Part shown: in pieces, positions 7,612 through 15,797 of the stretch
Numbering within the stretch: position 1 is the stretch's first letter
Layout of the letters: each line of letters opens with the position of its first letter
Translations under genes and position numbers: made by a program
Notes under the pieces: model-generated
What the model saw: only the letters and a program-made list of their open reading frames with translations
What the model was told of the DNA's origin: nothing
Databases searched by the model: none
NCBI GenBank assembly: GCA_023231445.1
Contig: JALNVF010000019.1
Span: 1 to 32,339 of the forward strand
Origin: Treponema sp.
GTDB taxonomy: Bacteria > Spirochaetota > Spirochaetia > Treponematales > Treponemataceae
DNA length: 32,339 nt
Direction of reading: 5' to 3'

Positions 7612-8634
7612 TTATTTATTTTTGTATATATATGCCGGATAGGGAACATCCGGCTGAATTTCGTTGGCAAGAGCCTGTGGCAGTCCCAGGCTGCTTAATG
7701 TCATACTGCCGGTAAAATGAGTTACCGCTCCTGAAAGGATATCAAAAAAACTTTCGTTTCGTTGATACCTGTAGGGGATGACTTTTGCTTTACCTAGTGA
7801 TATACGGTTCGAAAGATTTGATAAAGCATCATTCCATGAACCTATATGGTCAATTAAACCATTTTTCTGTGCCTGTGCTGCAGTATAAATGCGTCCGTCT
7901 GCAAGTTTTTTTACGTCTGTGATTTTCATATGCCTGCTTGCTGCAACGATACCGGTAAACTGCTCATACGCTTCATCTGCAACGGACTGCATAATTTTAC
8001 GCTGCTCTTCCGTGAGAGGACTATTGTAATTGAACATATTTTTATTTTTGCCTGCAGTGATAGTTTCGGATTTTATGCCGATTTTTTTGAGCAGCTCTGT
8101 TGCGTCGATTGATTCTCCTGCAATAACTCCGATAGAACCTGTAAGTGTATTTCGGTTTGCATAAATTTTGTCGGCGGCACATGCAATGTAATACCCGCCG
8201 GATGCGGCGATCGGTCCCATGTACGCAAATACCGTTTTACCTGCTTTCTTGTAATCACAGAGTGCAAGATACACTTCATCGGACTGATAAACCCCGCCAC
8301 CTGGTGAATTGATATACAGCAGGATTGCCTTGTTATTTTCATCATCCGTAAGGGCAGTGATTGTTGTCAGAAGCCATTCCTGGTTATACGTTTTATTTGC
8401 ATCTTCAATAGTACCTTCTATATATAATGCTGCTATATATTGTTTTTTTAGTTTTTTAAGAAGGTCTGTATTCTTGAATAAACTGCGTTTTTGCGAAGGT
8501 TCAAGCGACGGATTCCCCGTAGCGTTTGAACCGTTATCTGTCGATTCATATATACCAATTCCTGCTATGGCTGCCGTGATGATCAGAATGACGATAAAAA
8601 CGACGATACCTGTTTTTTTTGAATTTCGTGACAT
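7612..8634 (-). CDS. sppA: Signal peptide peptidase SppA, S49 family
   Basis: Membrane-bound serine protease of 340 residues that degrades signal peptides left in the membrane. One N-terminal membrane segment lies at about 9-29. The S49 domain has the Ser-Lys dyad: S145 in GPIAASGGYY and K198 in TAGKNKNM, 53 residues apart, as in the short single-domain Bacillus-type SppA. INSPGGGVYQSDEVY near 108-122 and TGSIGVIAG near 165-173 are typical of the family. The length fits the short form rather than the 600-residue E. coli form. AAGGA precedes the ATG. The gene follows the DUF975-like gene by ten bases, so the two form an operon. Confidence 0.93.
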   Translation of the reverse strand: MSRNSKKTGIVVFIVILIITAAIAGIGIYESTDNGSNATGNPSLEPSQKRSLFKNTDLLKKLKKQYIAALYIEGTIEDANKTYNQEWLLTTITALTDDENNKAILLYINSPGGGVYQSDEVYLALCDYKKAGKTVFAYMGPIAASGGYYIACAADKIYANRNTLTGSIGVIAGESIDATELLKKIGIKSETITAGKNKNMFNYNSPLTEEQRKIMQSVADEAYEQFTGIVAASRHMKITDVKKLADGRIYTAAQAQKNGLIDHIGSWNDALSNLSNRISLGKAKVIPYRYQRNESFFDILSGAVTHFTGSMTLSSLGLPQALANEIQPDVPYPAYIYKNK

Positions 8635-8644
8635 AATTATTTCC

Positions 8645-9373
8645 TTACTGTTTCAGATCATCTGCTGTAATGATTTGTGATTCAAGTGCATGTTTCATAA
8701 GACCATGGTAGGCATTTGTCATGGACATATTCATATACGGTACAAGCCATAGGAATCCAAGTCCACAGGTAAAACAGGAAATAATTCCCCATCCTATGAA
8801 GCTTATCCACATTATGAAAAGATTCCACTTAAAACCTTTTGTAATAAGTTTACTTATATCAAGCGCTTTTGTTACCGATATTTCAGGAAATTCTGTGATA
8901 ATAAAGTACGTCTGTGAGTACGCAATTGTTTTGACGATCCCTGGAATAATAAAAAGGAGTGTCCAGAGAATAATCCATAAATACATCCATAAAGTTGCAA
9001 GAATTGCACGCCACCAGTGATTAAAACCTTCCATGAAGTCTCCAAAGTGGACTGGTTCCGGACTTCGTGACATTTTTAAATAAACATGATACTGAGCCAG
9101 TGTAATTATTGCAGAAATAAAAAACGATGCCCATCCGCATATACGCTCAAGTGGCGTTTCTTTGTATGACGAGAGAATCTGTCTGTATGTTCCCCAGAAA
9201 TTTGCAGTAGAGGCAGCTCCCTGCTTTTCAAAAACATTCATCAGATTCTGCGTATAGGGTACCTCAAGGAGTATAGCGATTACAAATGTAATCACTGTCA
9301 TTACAACCGGTAAGGTCCAGCGTTTTTTCAGCTGAATGCGCGCAAATTCCTTGTATTTTTTTCTGTTAAACAT
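8645..9373 (-). CDS. DUF975-like integral membrane protein
   Basis: This 242-residue protein has about five membrane segments: 15-34, 80-100, 113-135, 136-155 and 186-222. The pattern GFNHWWRAILATLWMYLW followed by LLFIIPGIVKTIAYSQTYFI is characteristic of the DUF975 family, which has no agreed biochemical role. AGGAG lies seven bases before the ATG. It is transcribed with sppA, so it may work at the membrane with it, but this is only context. Its own promoter is visible upstream. Confidence 0.8.
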   Translation of the reverse strand: MFNRKKYKEFARIQLKKRWTLPVVMTVITFVIAILLEVPYTQNLMNVFEKQGAASTANFWGTYRQILSSYKETPLERICGWASFFISAIITLAQYHVYLKMSRSPEPVHFGDFMEGFNHWWRAILATLWMYLWIILWTLLFIIPGIVKTIAYSQTYFIITEFPEISVTKALDISKLITKGFKWNLFIMWISFIGWGIISCFTCGLGFLWLVPYMNMSMTNAYHGLMKHALESQIITADDLKQ

Positions 9374-9407
9374 GAATTTTCTCCTGATCGGACTGTTGAT
9401 ATTATTT

Positions 9408-9436
9408 ATCGTAGAGTATTATTAATATACCGTCAA
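9408..9436 (-). promoter_or_regulatory. Promoter of the DUF975-sppA operon
   Basis: Minus-strand TTGACG at 9431-9436, 17-base spacer, TACGAT at 9408-9413. Transcription would begin near 9401, leaving a leader of about 28 bases that carries AGGAG. Confidence 0.55.
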
Positions 9437-9481
9437 GCCGGGCATACTCTGGCGGAAATCCTTTATATGATTTGTATTTCG

Positions 9482-10084
9482 TCAGTTCCCTTCAGAAGCG
9501 AGCATTTCATTATAGTACCTGCTTTCTACTGCGGACAGAGGGATACCACATCTGCTGAATATTTTTTCTATACATTTTCCAGCAGATGTAACGGATTTTT
9601 CGTCTTCTGTACTGCTCATTATTTCAATTTCAAGAAAGTCACCAAGTGGAGGTACCGTACACAGTTCAATATGAGCTTTCCCTGCTTCTGTAGTTGTATA
9701 CCAGCCTTCTGTAATTTTATGTTTCATGCGGGCAACGGTGAATCCGGCATCCGTAAGAAGTGCCTCTAATGCAGAACTGTCAGACAGTGTACATTCTTTT
9801 TCATCGTTTACCTCGATTAATACGTCTTCAGATCCTTTCCTTTTTTCTTTTCGTTTATAAGTGAAAAAAATAGTATTTTGTACGGAATTTTCAGTTTCAT
9901 GTTTTTCGTATCTGATACGGCAGCTGATATATACTGTGCCCTCTGATGAAGTATGTCCGTCAAGCGGCAGATGATAGTATATGTCTCTTTTATCAGCTTT
10001 TCCATCGTATTCAGCAAACGTGTTCAACGCTTCAATGACATGTTTCCTGTTTGAAACATGTGCTTTTTGTTCAATTTCATACAT
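9482..10084 (-). CDS. CYTH-domain protein (class IV adenylate cyclase / triphosphatase-like)
   Basis: This 200-residue cytoplasmic protein opens with the CYTH signature ExExK at residues 3-7 (EIEQK). Further tunnel residues are visible: ISCRIRYEK near 54-62, FTYKRK near 73-78, and near the C-terminus LGDFLEIEIM, a pattern common in CyaB-type members. The family acts on nucleotide or organic triphosphates with divalent metal: class IV cyclases make cAMP, others hydrolyse thiamine triphosphate or inorganic triphosphate. The sequence does not decide between these. The gene is single, divergent from the dihydrouridine synthase, and no Shine-Dalgarno precedes its ATG. Confidence 0.82.
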   Translation of the reverse strand: MYEIEQKAHVSNRKHVIEALNTFAEYDGKADKRDIYYHLPLDGHTSSEGTVYISCRIRYEKHETENSVQNTIFFTYKRKEKRKGSEDVLIEVNDEKECTLSDSSALEALLTDAGFTVARMKHKITEGWYTTTEAGKAHIELCTVPPLGDFLEIEIMSSTEDEKSVTSAGKCIEKIFSRCGIPLSAVESRYYNEMLASEGN

Positions 10085-10152
10085 AACAATATAGTAATAT
10101 ACTTTGCATAATTATGGTATATATCTCAGCGATTTTATCCATGTAATTTCTT

Positions 10153-10182
10153 CTGAAATTTTTTTTGCAATTATGATATAGT
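10153..10182 (+). promoter_or_regulatory. Probable promoter of the dus operon, very close to the start codon
   Basis: CTGAAA at 10153-10158, 18 bases, TATAGT at 10177-10182. Transcription should start near 10189-10190, only three or four bases before the ATG at 10193. A second TATAAT at 10189-10194 runs into the start codon and cannot serve this start. Confidence 0.45.
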
Positions 10183-10192
10183 AATTTCTATA

Positions 10193-11209
10193 ATGAAACT
10201 GATTTGTGCCCCTATGGCTACACTTACCCATGCCGGATTCAGATGTATTGTGGAAAAATTCGGCGGATGTGACGAATATTATACAGAAATGATAAATGCA
10301 GGCTCTCTTGTAAACGGCGGACCATTCGAAAAATACTATACGAATACAGATCCTGTCCCCGGTAAGGTTGTCTGGCAGTTGACCGGAAAGGATACTGCGC
10401 ATATGGTGCAGGCTGCAGCAACGCTTGCACCTCTTTCTGGAATAGGGATAGATATAAATATGGGGTGTTCTGCTCCTGATATTATGAACAGCGGCGCGGG
10501 AGCTGCATGGATGCTGAAACCTGTTGAACAAACCCGCGAAATGGTACGTGAAGTAAAAGCTGTACTGCAGAGCGTTTCAAACGATACCGGAATTAACCGC
10601 CGGTTGTCGGTAAAACTCCGTCTTGGAGATGAAAATTTTACTGACCAGAATTTTTTTGACTTTACCGATATGCTTGTTTCTGAGGGGGTAAAACGGCTTA
10701 CACTTCATCCCCGTACAAGCAGAGAAAAATACAGGCTTCCCCCTCGATGGGAGTATGTGGAACGTCTTGCCGTTCGTTATAAACAGAATGATGTGTCTGT
10801 TATTCTGAACGGAGCAGTACATGACGCAAAATCTCTGAATGCGGCTGTTGCTGCAGCTCCTGATGCCGCCGGTATTATGATTGCGCGCGGAGCCGCGACA
10901 TACCCGTGGATTTTTTCAGAGCTTCGGGCTGTTTTGAATCATGCCCGTTTTTTCTGTACAATAGATCGTGAACAGACAGCTCTTGATTTTTTAGACATGC
11001 TGGAAAAATATCAGCCGCCGGAATTCCTGAAAACGAGAATGCAGCGTTTTTTCGAATACTATTGTCTTGGTTTTTCATTTGCACATTATTTTCAGACTCA
11101 GATGCTTAACTCAAAAAGTGCTGATGATGCACGCGGACGGGTGAGAGATTATTTCAGACGTGAAAAAAATGACAAATTGTTAATTATTAATTTGGGAGCT
11201 GAATTATGA
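10193..11209 (+). CDS. tRNA-dihydrouridine synthase
   Basis: FMN-dependent enzyme of 338 residues that reduces uridines in tRNA D-loops with NADPH. Dus patterns are APMATLTHAGFR at 6-17, DEYYTEMINAG near 27-37, DINMGCSAPDIMNSGAG at 87-103 with the catalytic C92, SVKLRLG, LHPRTSREKYRLPPRWEYV and the FMN-phosphate region ending MIARGAATYPWIF. The protein starts only five residues before the conserved APM, which fixes the ATG at 10193. No ribosome site precedes it and a -10 box lies ten bases upstream. It overlaps the exonuclease gene by four bases. Which D-loop position is modified cannot be told. Confidence 0.92.
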   Translation: MKLICAPMATLTHAGFRCIVEKFGGCDEYYTEMINAGSLVNGGPFEKYYTNTDPVPGKVVWQLTGKDTAHMVQAAATLAPLSGIGIDINMGCSAPDIMNSGAGAAWMLKPVEQTREMVREVKAVLQSVSNDTGINRRLSVKLRLGDENFTDQNFFDFTDMLVSEGVKRLTLHPRTSREKYRLPPRWEYVERLAVRYKQNDVSVILNGAVHDAKSLNAAVAAAPDAAGIMIARGAATYPWIFSELRAVLNHARFFCTIDREQTALDFLDMLEKYQPPEFLKTRMQRFFEYYCLGFSFAHYFQTQMLNSKSADDARGRVRDYFRREKNDKLLIINLGAEL

Positions 11210-12117
11210 ATGATACGTATCTTTTTTTTGATATTGAATGCGCAAATTGCTTTAACGGAGAAGGCAAAATGTGTTCGTTCGGGTATGTCGTGACTGACTG
11301 CAGTTTTACAGTTATTGACTCACAGGATATCGTTATGAATCCTCAGTCGGAGTTCGACTGGTACCTGTTTTCTCCGAAAAACAGGTGTCCTCTTGCATAT
11401 TCTAAGGAATACTTCCGCCGGCAGCATACATTTGAGGACTGGTATAAACCTATAAAAGAGCTTCTTACTGCATCATACCGGAAAATAATCGGATTTTCTT
11501 CTACTAATGACGTTAATTTTGTCATTACTGCATGTAAACGTTACGGACTGCCACTTATAAATTTTGCCGCGTATGACGCGGAACCGATGCTTAACAACGC
11601 AAACGGCGAGCGGAAAGGACTGGAGGCATGGGCAGAATATTATCATATTGATACGACAGAACTGCGTGCGCACCGCAGCTGCGATGATGCAATGATGACG
11701 ATGCTTGTAGTAAAAGCGCTTGCACAAGCACAGAATACCGGTATTGATCTTCTGCTTGAGAAGAACCGTAGTACGCTTCTTTCTGTAGAAAAAGCAGAGG
11801 AGCTGATGATTGAACGGAAACGGAGGAACGAAATACTTGCAAAGATAGAGGAACTGTACGGTAAAAAAGATAAACTTCCTCATTCGAATGTGCTTTCAGG
11901 AGAACTGTATTCAATCGGATTCAGGGTAAACCGTGATATAGATGAAGCATACCGGATTGCACGTCTTGTGTACGAGAACGGCGGCATGCTTTGTAAACGT
12001 CTTAAGGAAACAGGAACGCTTATACTTGCCGACGACGAAATCCGTTCGGAAGAACACAGAAATAAAGGTATCAAGGCGATATCCAAAAGTGATTTCTGCA
12101 GTCTTGTAGGAAAATGA
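11206..12117 (+). CDS. DEDDh 3'-5' exonuclease with C-terminal BRCT-like domain
   Basis: This 303-residue protein has an N-terminal DnaQ/RNase T-type exonuclease fold (residues 4-175). Candidate metal ligands are D9 and E11 in FFDIECANC, D102 in STNDVNF, and H156 with D161 in AHRSCDDA, so it seems active. Residues 180-222 are a charged helical linker. Residues 225-303 have BRCT features: LSGELYSIGF, YENGGMLCKRL, TGTLILADD, then NKGIKAISKSDFCSLVG. BRCT domains bind phosphopeptides or DNA ends, so a repair or proofreading role is plausible. The ATG overlaps the dus stop (ATGA) and GGGAG lies seven bases upstream. The BRCT call is by eye. Confidence 0.75.
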   Translation: MNDTYLFFDIECANCFNGEGKMCSFGYVVTDCSFTVIDSQDIVMNPQSEFDWYLFSPKNRCPLAYSKEYFRRQHTFEDWYKPIKELLTASYRKIIGFSSTNDVNFVITACKRYGLPLINFAAYDAEPMLNNANGERKGLEAWAEYYHIDTTELRAHRSCDDAMMTMLVVKALAQAQNTGIDLLLEKNRSTLLSVEKAEELMIERKRRNEILAKIEELYGKKDKLPHSNVLSGELYSIGFRVNRDIDEAYRIARLVYENGGMLCKRLKETGTLILADDEIRSEEHRNKGIKAISKSDFCSLVGK

Positions 12118-12134
12118 AAAAAGTGCTCATTGCT

Positions 12135-12156
12135 AATAACATGGTTTTATGTTATT
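12135..12156 (+). terminator. Hairpin after the dus-exonuclease operon
   Basis: Perfect eight-pair AT-rich stem AATAACAT / ATGTTATT, loop GGTTTT, 18 bases after the exonuclease stop. Only a broken T-rich stretch follows. It also overlaps the place where a glyS -35 would lie. Confidence 0.45.
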
Positions 12157-12164
12157 GTTGAATT

Positions 12165-12198
12165 TATAATATTTTACTCACTGCAAACCGGTAGTGAG
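12165..12198 (+). promoter_or_regulatory. glyS -10 box and 5'-terminal hairpin
   Basis: TATAAT at 12165-12170 has no convincing -35. Transcription would start near 12177, which is the first base of a hairpin CTCACT (12177-12182) / AGTGAG (12193-12198). The glyS mRNA would thus begin with a stem-loop, followed by AGGAG and the ATG at 12216. Confidence 0.5.
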
Positions 12199-12215
12199 AA
12201 CAGGAGTTATTAATT

Positions 12216-13652
12216 ATGGCAGAAGTTGATCACAAATGTACTTTGGATAAAATCATCAGTCTTTGCAAGAGACGCGGTTTTGTTTATCAGTCGAGTGAGA
12301 TTTACGGCGGTCAGGCCGGGGCATGGGATTACGGCCCGCTCGGGGTTGATCTTAAGAAAAATATTCAGGCTGCATGGTGGAAGGAAATGACACAGCTCCA
12401 CGACGATGTCGTCGGACTTGATGCTTCTATTTTTATGCATCATACAACATGGGAAGCAAGTGGGCATGTTGCACATTTTTCGGATCCGATGATTGACTGT
12501 ACGGAATGTAAATCGCGCTTTCGTGCCGATCAGATGATTGAAGAATACTGTGCCTCGCATCATGTGACACCGGCTAAACCTGTCGATACGATGACTCATG
12601 AAGAAATGAAAGCTTTTATTGAAGAAAATAACATCGCGTGTCCCACCTGCGGCAAGCACAATTATACCGATGTACGAGAATTCAATCTTATGTTTAAGAC
12701 CCATCTTGGACCAGTAGAAAGTGACACTTCAATTGTATACCTTCGGCCGGAAACGTGTCAGGGAATTTTTGTGGATTTCAAGAACATTGTACAGTCGAAC
12801 CGCATGAAAATTCCGTTTGGAGTTGCCCAAGTCGGAAAATCGTTTAGAAACGAGATAATTTTCAAGAACTTCATATTCCGTACCTGTGAATTTGAGCAGA
12901 TGGAAATGGAATATTTCTGTAAGCCGGGTACAGATGTTGAGACGTTTGAATACTGGCGGCAGCAGCGCTGGAATTTCTATAAGAAATACGGTATTTCCGA
13001 AAAGAATCTGCATTGGAAACATCACGACAAACTCGCACATTATGCAAAGGATGCATATGATGTCCAGTATAACTTTCCGATCGGATTCGAAGAAATAGAG
13101 GGTGTTCACAACCGTACAGACTTTGACTTGACTCAGCATTCCCAATTCAGCGGAAAAGATATGGCATACATTGATCAGGAGGACGGTAACAAACGTTATA
13201 TCCCGTATGTTATTGAAACATCTGCCGGTTTAAACCGCAACCTTCTCATGTTCCTCTGTGAAGCATATGAAGAACAGAATGTTGCGACGGACGGTGGTGA
13301 GGATTATCGTACGATACTTCACCTTGATCCGCGCCTGGCACCTATTACGGTTGCAGTTCTTCCGATGATGAAAAAAGACGGACTTGCAGAGCTTGCAAAA
13401 GAAATCCAGCACGAATTAAAAGAAGATTTTGTGACTGATTATGATGTAAGCGGCACTATCGGTAAACGGTACCGCCGTCAGGACGAAGTCGGTACTCCCT
13501 TTTGTGTCACAATCGATTATCAGACAAAAGAAGACAACACCGTAACAATCCGTTTCCGTGATTCAATGGATCAGATACGTGTAAAACGTGAAGAACTTAT
13601 TCCGGAACTGCAGAAAGCCATCAGAGAATATAAACCGGTGGAGAAAAAATAA
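12216..13652 (+). CDS. glyS: Glycyl-tRNA synthetase (homodimeric class II)
   Basis: Class II synthetase of 478 residues that charges tRNA-Gly, of the single-chain homodimer type found in archaea, eukaryotes and some bacteria rather than the alpha2beta2 type. Visible are RRGFVYQSSEIYGG near 19-32, TWEASGHVAHFSDPM at 78-92, a zinc-type pair C95/C98 with C142/C145, RPETCQGIFVDF at 177-188, motif 2 FRNE at 210-213, and ETSAGLNRNLL near the motif 3 region. The C-terminal anticodon-binding domain is complete. AGGAG precedes the ATG by nine bases. A GTG start for the next gene follows directly after the stop. Confidence 0.97.
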   Translation: MAEVDHKCTLDKIISLCKRRGFVYQSSEIYGGQAGAWDYGPLGVDLKKNIQAAWWKEMTQLHDDVVGLDASIFMHHTTWEASGHVAHFSDPMIDCTECKSRFRADQMIEEYCASHHVTPAKPVDTMTHEEMKAFIEENNIACPTCGKHNYTDVREFNLMFKTHLGPVESDTSIVYLRPETCQGIFVDFKNIVQSNRMKIPFGVAQVGKSFRNEIIFKNFIFRTCEFEQMEMEYFCKPGTDVETFEYWRQQRWNFYKKYGISEKNLHWKHHDKLAHYAKDAYDVQYNFPIGFEEIEGVHNRTDFDLTQHSQFSGKDMAYIDQEDGNKRYIPYVIETSAGLNRNLLMFLCEAYEEQNVATDGGEDYRTILHLDPRLAPITVAVLPMMKKDGLAELAKEIQHELKEDFVTDYDVSGTIGKRYRRQDEVGTPFCVTIDYQTKEDNTVTIRFRDSMDQIRVKREELIPELQKAIREYKPVEKK

Positions 13653-14414
13653 GTGGAGTACGTAAGGCTTGGTAAAACAGACCTTCTCGTAAGCCGCACG
13701 GCATTCGGCGCCATGTCATTACACGATGCAGAAGACGCCGAAACTGCCGGTTCTCTTATCCGCAAAGCATATGATGCCGGAATAAATTTTTTTGATACGG
13801 CACATAACGAACCTGACAGCGAAAAACTGCTGGGGGATTCGCTGCATGAAATCAGGCAGAATGTGCGCGTTGCAACAAAAACTGCTGCATCGTCGGTGCA
13901 GGAAATTTATCGTGATTTGGATGAAAGCCTCAACGCCATGCATTGTGATTATATCGATTTATATCAATACGAAATTACAAGTTTTATTCCGTTAAAGGAT
14001 GGCACAGACGGAATTTATACCGCATTGCTTGATATGAAAACTTCCGGAAAAATAAAACATATTGGCGTTGTAACTGAGGATTATGAAACAGCAGGAAAGA
14101 TTATTCGAAGTGGTCTGTATGAAACGCTTCAATTTCCGTTCAGCATGATAAGCCCTACAGCTACCTCTTCACTCGTAGATTTATGTGCAAAATTTGATAT
14201 GGGATTTATTGCAATGCAGCCGTTGTGCGGGGGAGTGCTTACAAATATTCCTCTGGCATTCGGTTTTTTGTATCAATATGAAAACGTTATTCCTGTTTGG
14301 GGCGCCCGAACAATAGAAGAGCTCACACAGATTTTATATTTCAACGATCATCCGCCGGTAATTGATGACGCCTTCAAACAGGATGTTGATAAGGCAAGAA
14401 CTTTTTTTAATTGA
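13653..14414 (+). CDS. Aldo/keto reductase-like protein lacking catalytic Tyr and His
   Basis: A TIM-barrel protein of 253 residues, shorter than usual AKRs (about 280-330). AKR patterns are MEYVRLGKTDLLVSRTAFGAM at the start, NFFDTAHNEPDSEKLLG at 45-61, VATKTA at 73-78 and DYIDLYQYEI at 99-108. Of the catalytic tetrad, D48 and K76 remain, but the tyrosine of DTAxxYG is E53 and the histidine after DLYQ is E107. It may therefore not reduce carbonyls in the normal way. The start is GTG directly after the glyS stop (TAAGTG), with GGAG nine bases upstream. Its last eight bases overlap the convergent HD-GYP gene. Confidence 0.82.
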   Translation: MEYVRLGKTDLLVSRTAFGAMSLHDAEDAETAGSLIRKAYDAGINFFDTAHNEPDSEKLLGDSLHEIRQNVRVATKTAASSVQEIYRDLDESLNAMHCDYIDLYQYEITSFIPLKDGTDGIYTALLDMKTSGKIKHIGVVTEDYETAGKIIRSGLYETLQFPFSMISPTATSSLVDLCAKFDMGFIAMQPLCGGVLTNIPLAFGFLYQYENVIPVWGARTIEELTQILYFNDHPPVIDDAFKQDVDKARTFFN

Positions 14415-15672
14415 CAGTCGGAATTGATTGTTTTTTCTGATTGTTTATAGCAGCCAGACTTTTCATAACATCGTCGAGTTCCTGTCTGCTTAATACACGT
14501 ACAATTTTTTTATCAGTATCATTTGTCTGTACTGTTTTCGGGGTCCCATCGCTTTCTTTTTCGCGGAGTAACTGTACCAGAGGATTTTTTGGATTGTCCG
14601 GATTTACGTCAGTAACCTGGCCGATTTTTCCGTTTATAAGGTAAACATATGCACCTATAGGGAACAGTGACAGACTGTAAAGCAGTGCCTTGATCACAGT
14701 TTCATCATATTGATGATTTTCATTTTTAAGCATTTCAACCATTGCGTCGAACGTCGAACGTTCTGTTTTGTATACGCGGGGAGCTGTGATTGCTTCGAAC
14801 GAACAGGCAACAGCTATGATTTTTGCATAGACAGATATTTTTTCGCCGGTAAGATGACGAGGATAGCCGGACCCATTTTCTTTTTCGTGGTGTTCAAGAA
14901 CTCCCAGTTGTATAGTGAGAGGAAACTGAAGTTCTTTGACAATTTCGAATCCTATAACCGGATGAGTTGCTATCTGAGCACGTTCAGATTGTGACAGTTG
15001 TTTGTCTGTCAGATAAAGTTGCGGAGGCAGCCTGATCATACCTATCTCATGGAGCATAGTAGTCATCCCTAGTTCAATGAGTTTTGACAGGCTCATGTGC
15101 AGCTGCAGTCCGATTGTAATTGCAAGAACTGCCGAACGCATTGAATGGGTAACAAGAAAATTTTTACTGCGTGCTTCAGCTGACGGTGTTATACGGAGTA
15201 CATACCTTCTGTTCTCTTTTATGAATACACAGAGATCCTTTACGGTATCCGAGAGTTGGCTCTGATTGATTTCACGGTGAGTTGCATAGCGAGTGTATAC
15301 GTAGTTTATATAGTTCATATATTCATTATATACATTTTGCACTGCTGCAAGGCGTGCTTTTTCAGAATTTTCAAGCGAACGGGATTTTGCAGCATCTTCC
15401 AAAGATCGTTTTACGGAACTGCTCACCATTTCTTCTGAATCACTTTCCTGTGACTCCAGCATATCAGTCTCATCATTAGCTGTAATAGCAAAATTACCGA
15501 GGCTTATCGTTCCTTCACTTATGATCTCAGAAAATTCCCATTCACTAAGCGCTTTGAGAACCGATTGAGGAACAGGAACACCTGCAGGCTCTATTATGAA
15601 CAGTCTGTCAATAAAAATGTCTTTATTGAATGAGGTGCTGTCTTTTATTTCATCAGTTTTGAATGTATTCAT
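14407..15672 (-). CDS. HD-GYP-like protein with altered metal-site residues
   Basis: This 421-residue cytoplasmic protein starts with about 60 residues of a spirochaete-style N-terminal region, a low-complexity acidic stretch and a helix near 88-130. The HD-GYP domain spans about 165-345: H176, H208-E209 (normally HD), H237, HHEKENGSGYP at 261-271 with the GYP intact, and C290 where an aspartate is usual in the following helix (ACSFEAIT). The lysine after HDIG is M212. HD-GYP enzymes degrade cyclic-di-GMP, but these changes suggest weak or absent catalysis and perhaps a binding role. AGGG lies five bases before the ATG. Its 3' end overlaps the convergent reductase-like gene. Confidence 0.85.
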   Translation of the reverse strand: MNTFKTDEIKDSTSFNKDIFIDRLFIIEPAGVPVPQSVLKALSEWEFSEIISEGTISLGNFAITANDETDMLESQESDSEEMVSSSVKRSLEDAAKSRSLENSEKARLAAVQNVYNEYMNYINYVYTRYATHREINQSQLSDTVKDLCVFIKENRRYVLRITPSAEARSKNFLVTHSMRSAVLAITIGLQLHMSLSKLIELGMTTMLHEIGMIRLPPQLYLTDKQLSQSERAQIATHPVIGFEIVKELQFPLTIQLGVLEHHEKENGSGYPRHLTGEKISVYAKIIAVACSFEAITAPRVYKTERSTFDAMVEMLKNENHQYDETVIKALLYSLSLFPIGAYVYLINGKIGQVTDVNPDNPKNPLVQLLREKESDGTPKTVQTNDTDKKIVRVLSRQELDDVMKSLAAINNQKKQSIPTVN

Positions 15673-15732
15673 GGAAGCCCTGTTAAACTATCGGAAGATT
15701 TAGAGAAAAAAATAACATATAATAATGAGAAC

Positions 15733-15773
15733 AAAAAAAAGTTGAAAAACCCTCACACGGTTTTTCAACTTTT
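15733..15773 (-). terminator. Strong Rho-independent terminator of the lepB operon
   Basis: A 15-pair perfect stem (15737-15751 with 15759-15773) around a seven-base loop, followed on the minus strand by a run of eight T. It lies 25 bases after the stop of the small ORF at 15798-15914. Confidence 0.9.
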
Positions 15774-15797
15774 CCGTAAACAGAATTTTCAAGTATC

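Noticed and set aside
7542..7715. Plus-strand ORF of 57 codons preceded by GGGAG
   Set aside because: It runs through the hairpin at 7578-7598 and is antisense to the sppA end; the peptide shows no protein-like pattern. The ribosome-site match is probably chance.
12118..12215. T-box riboswitch upstream of glyS
   Set aside because: The leader is under 40 bases from the expected start, far too short, and no T-box sequence is visible.
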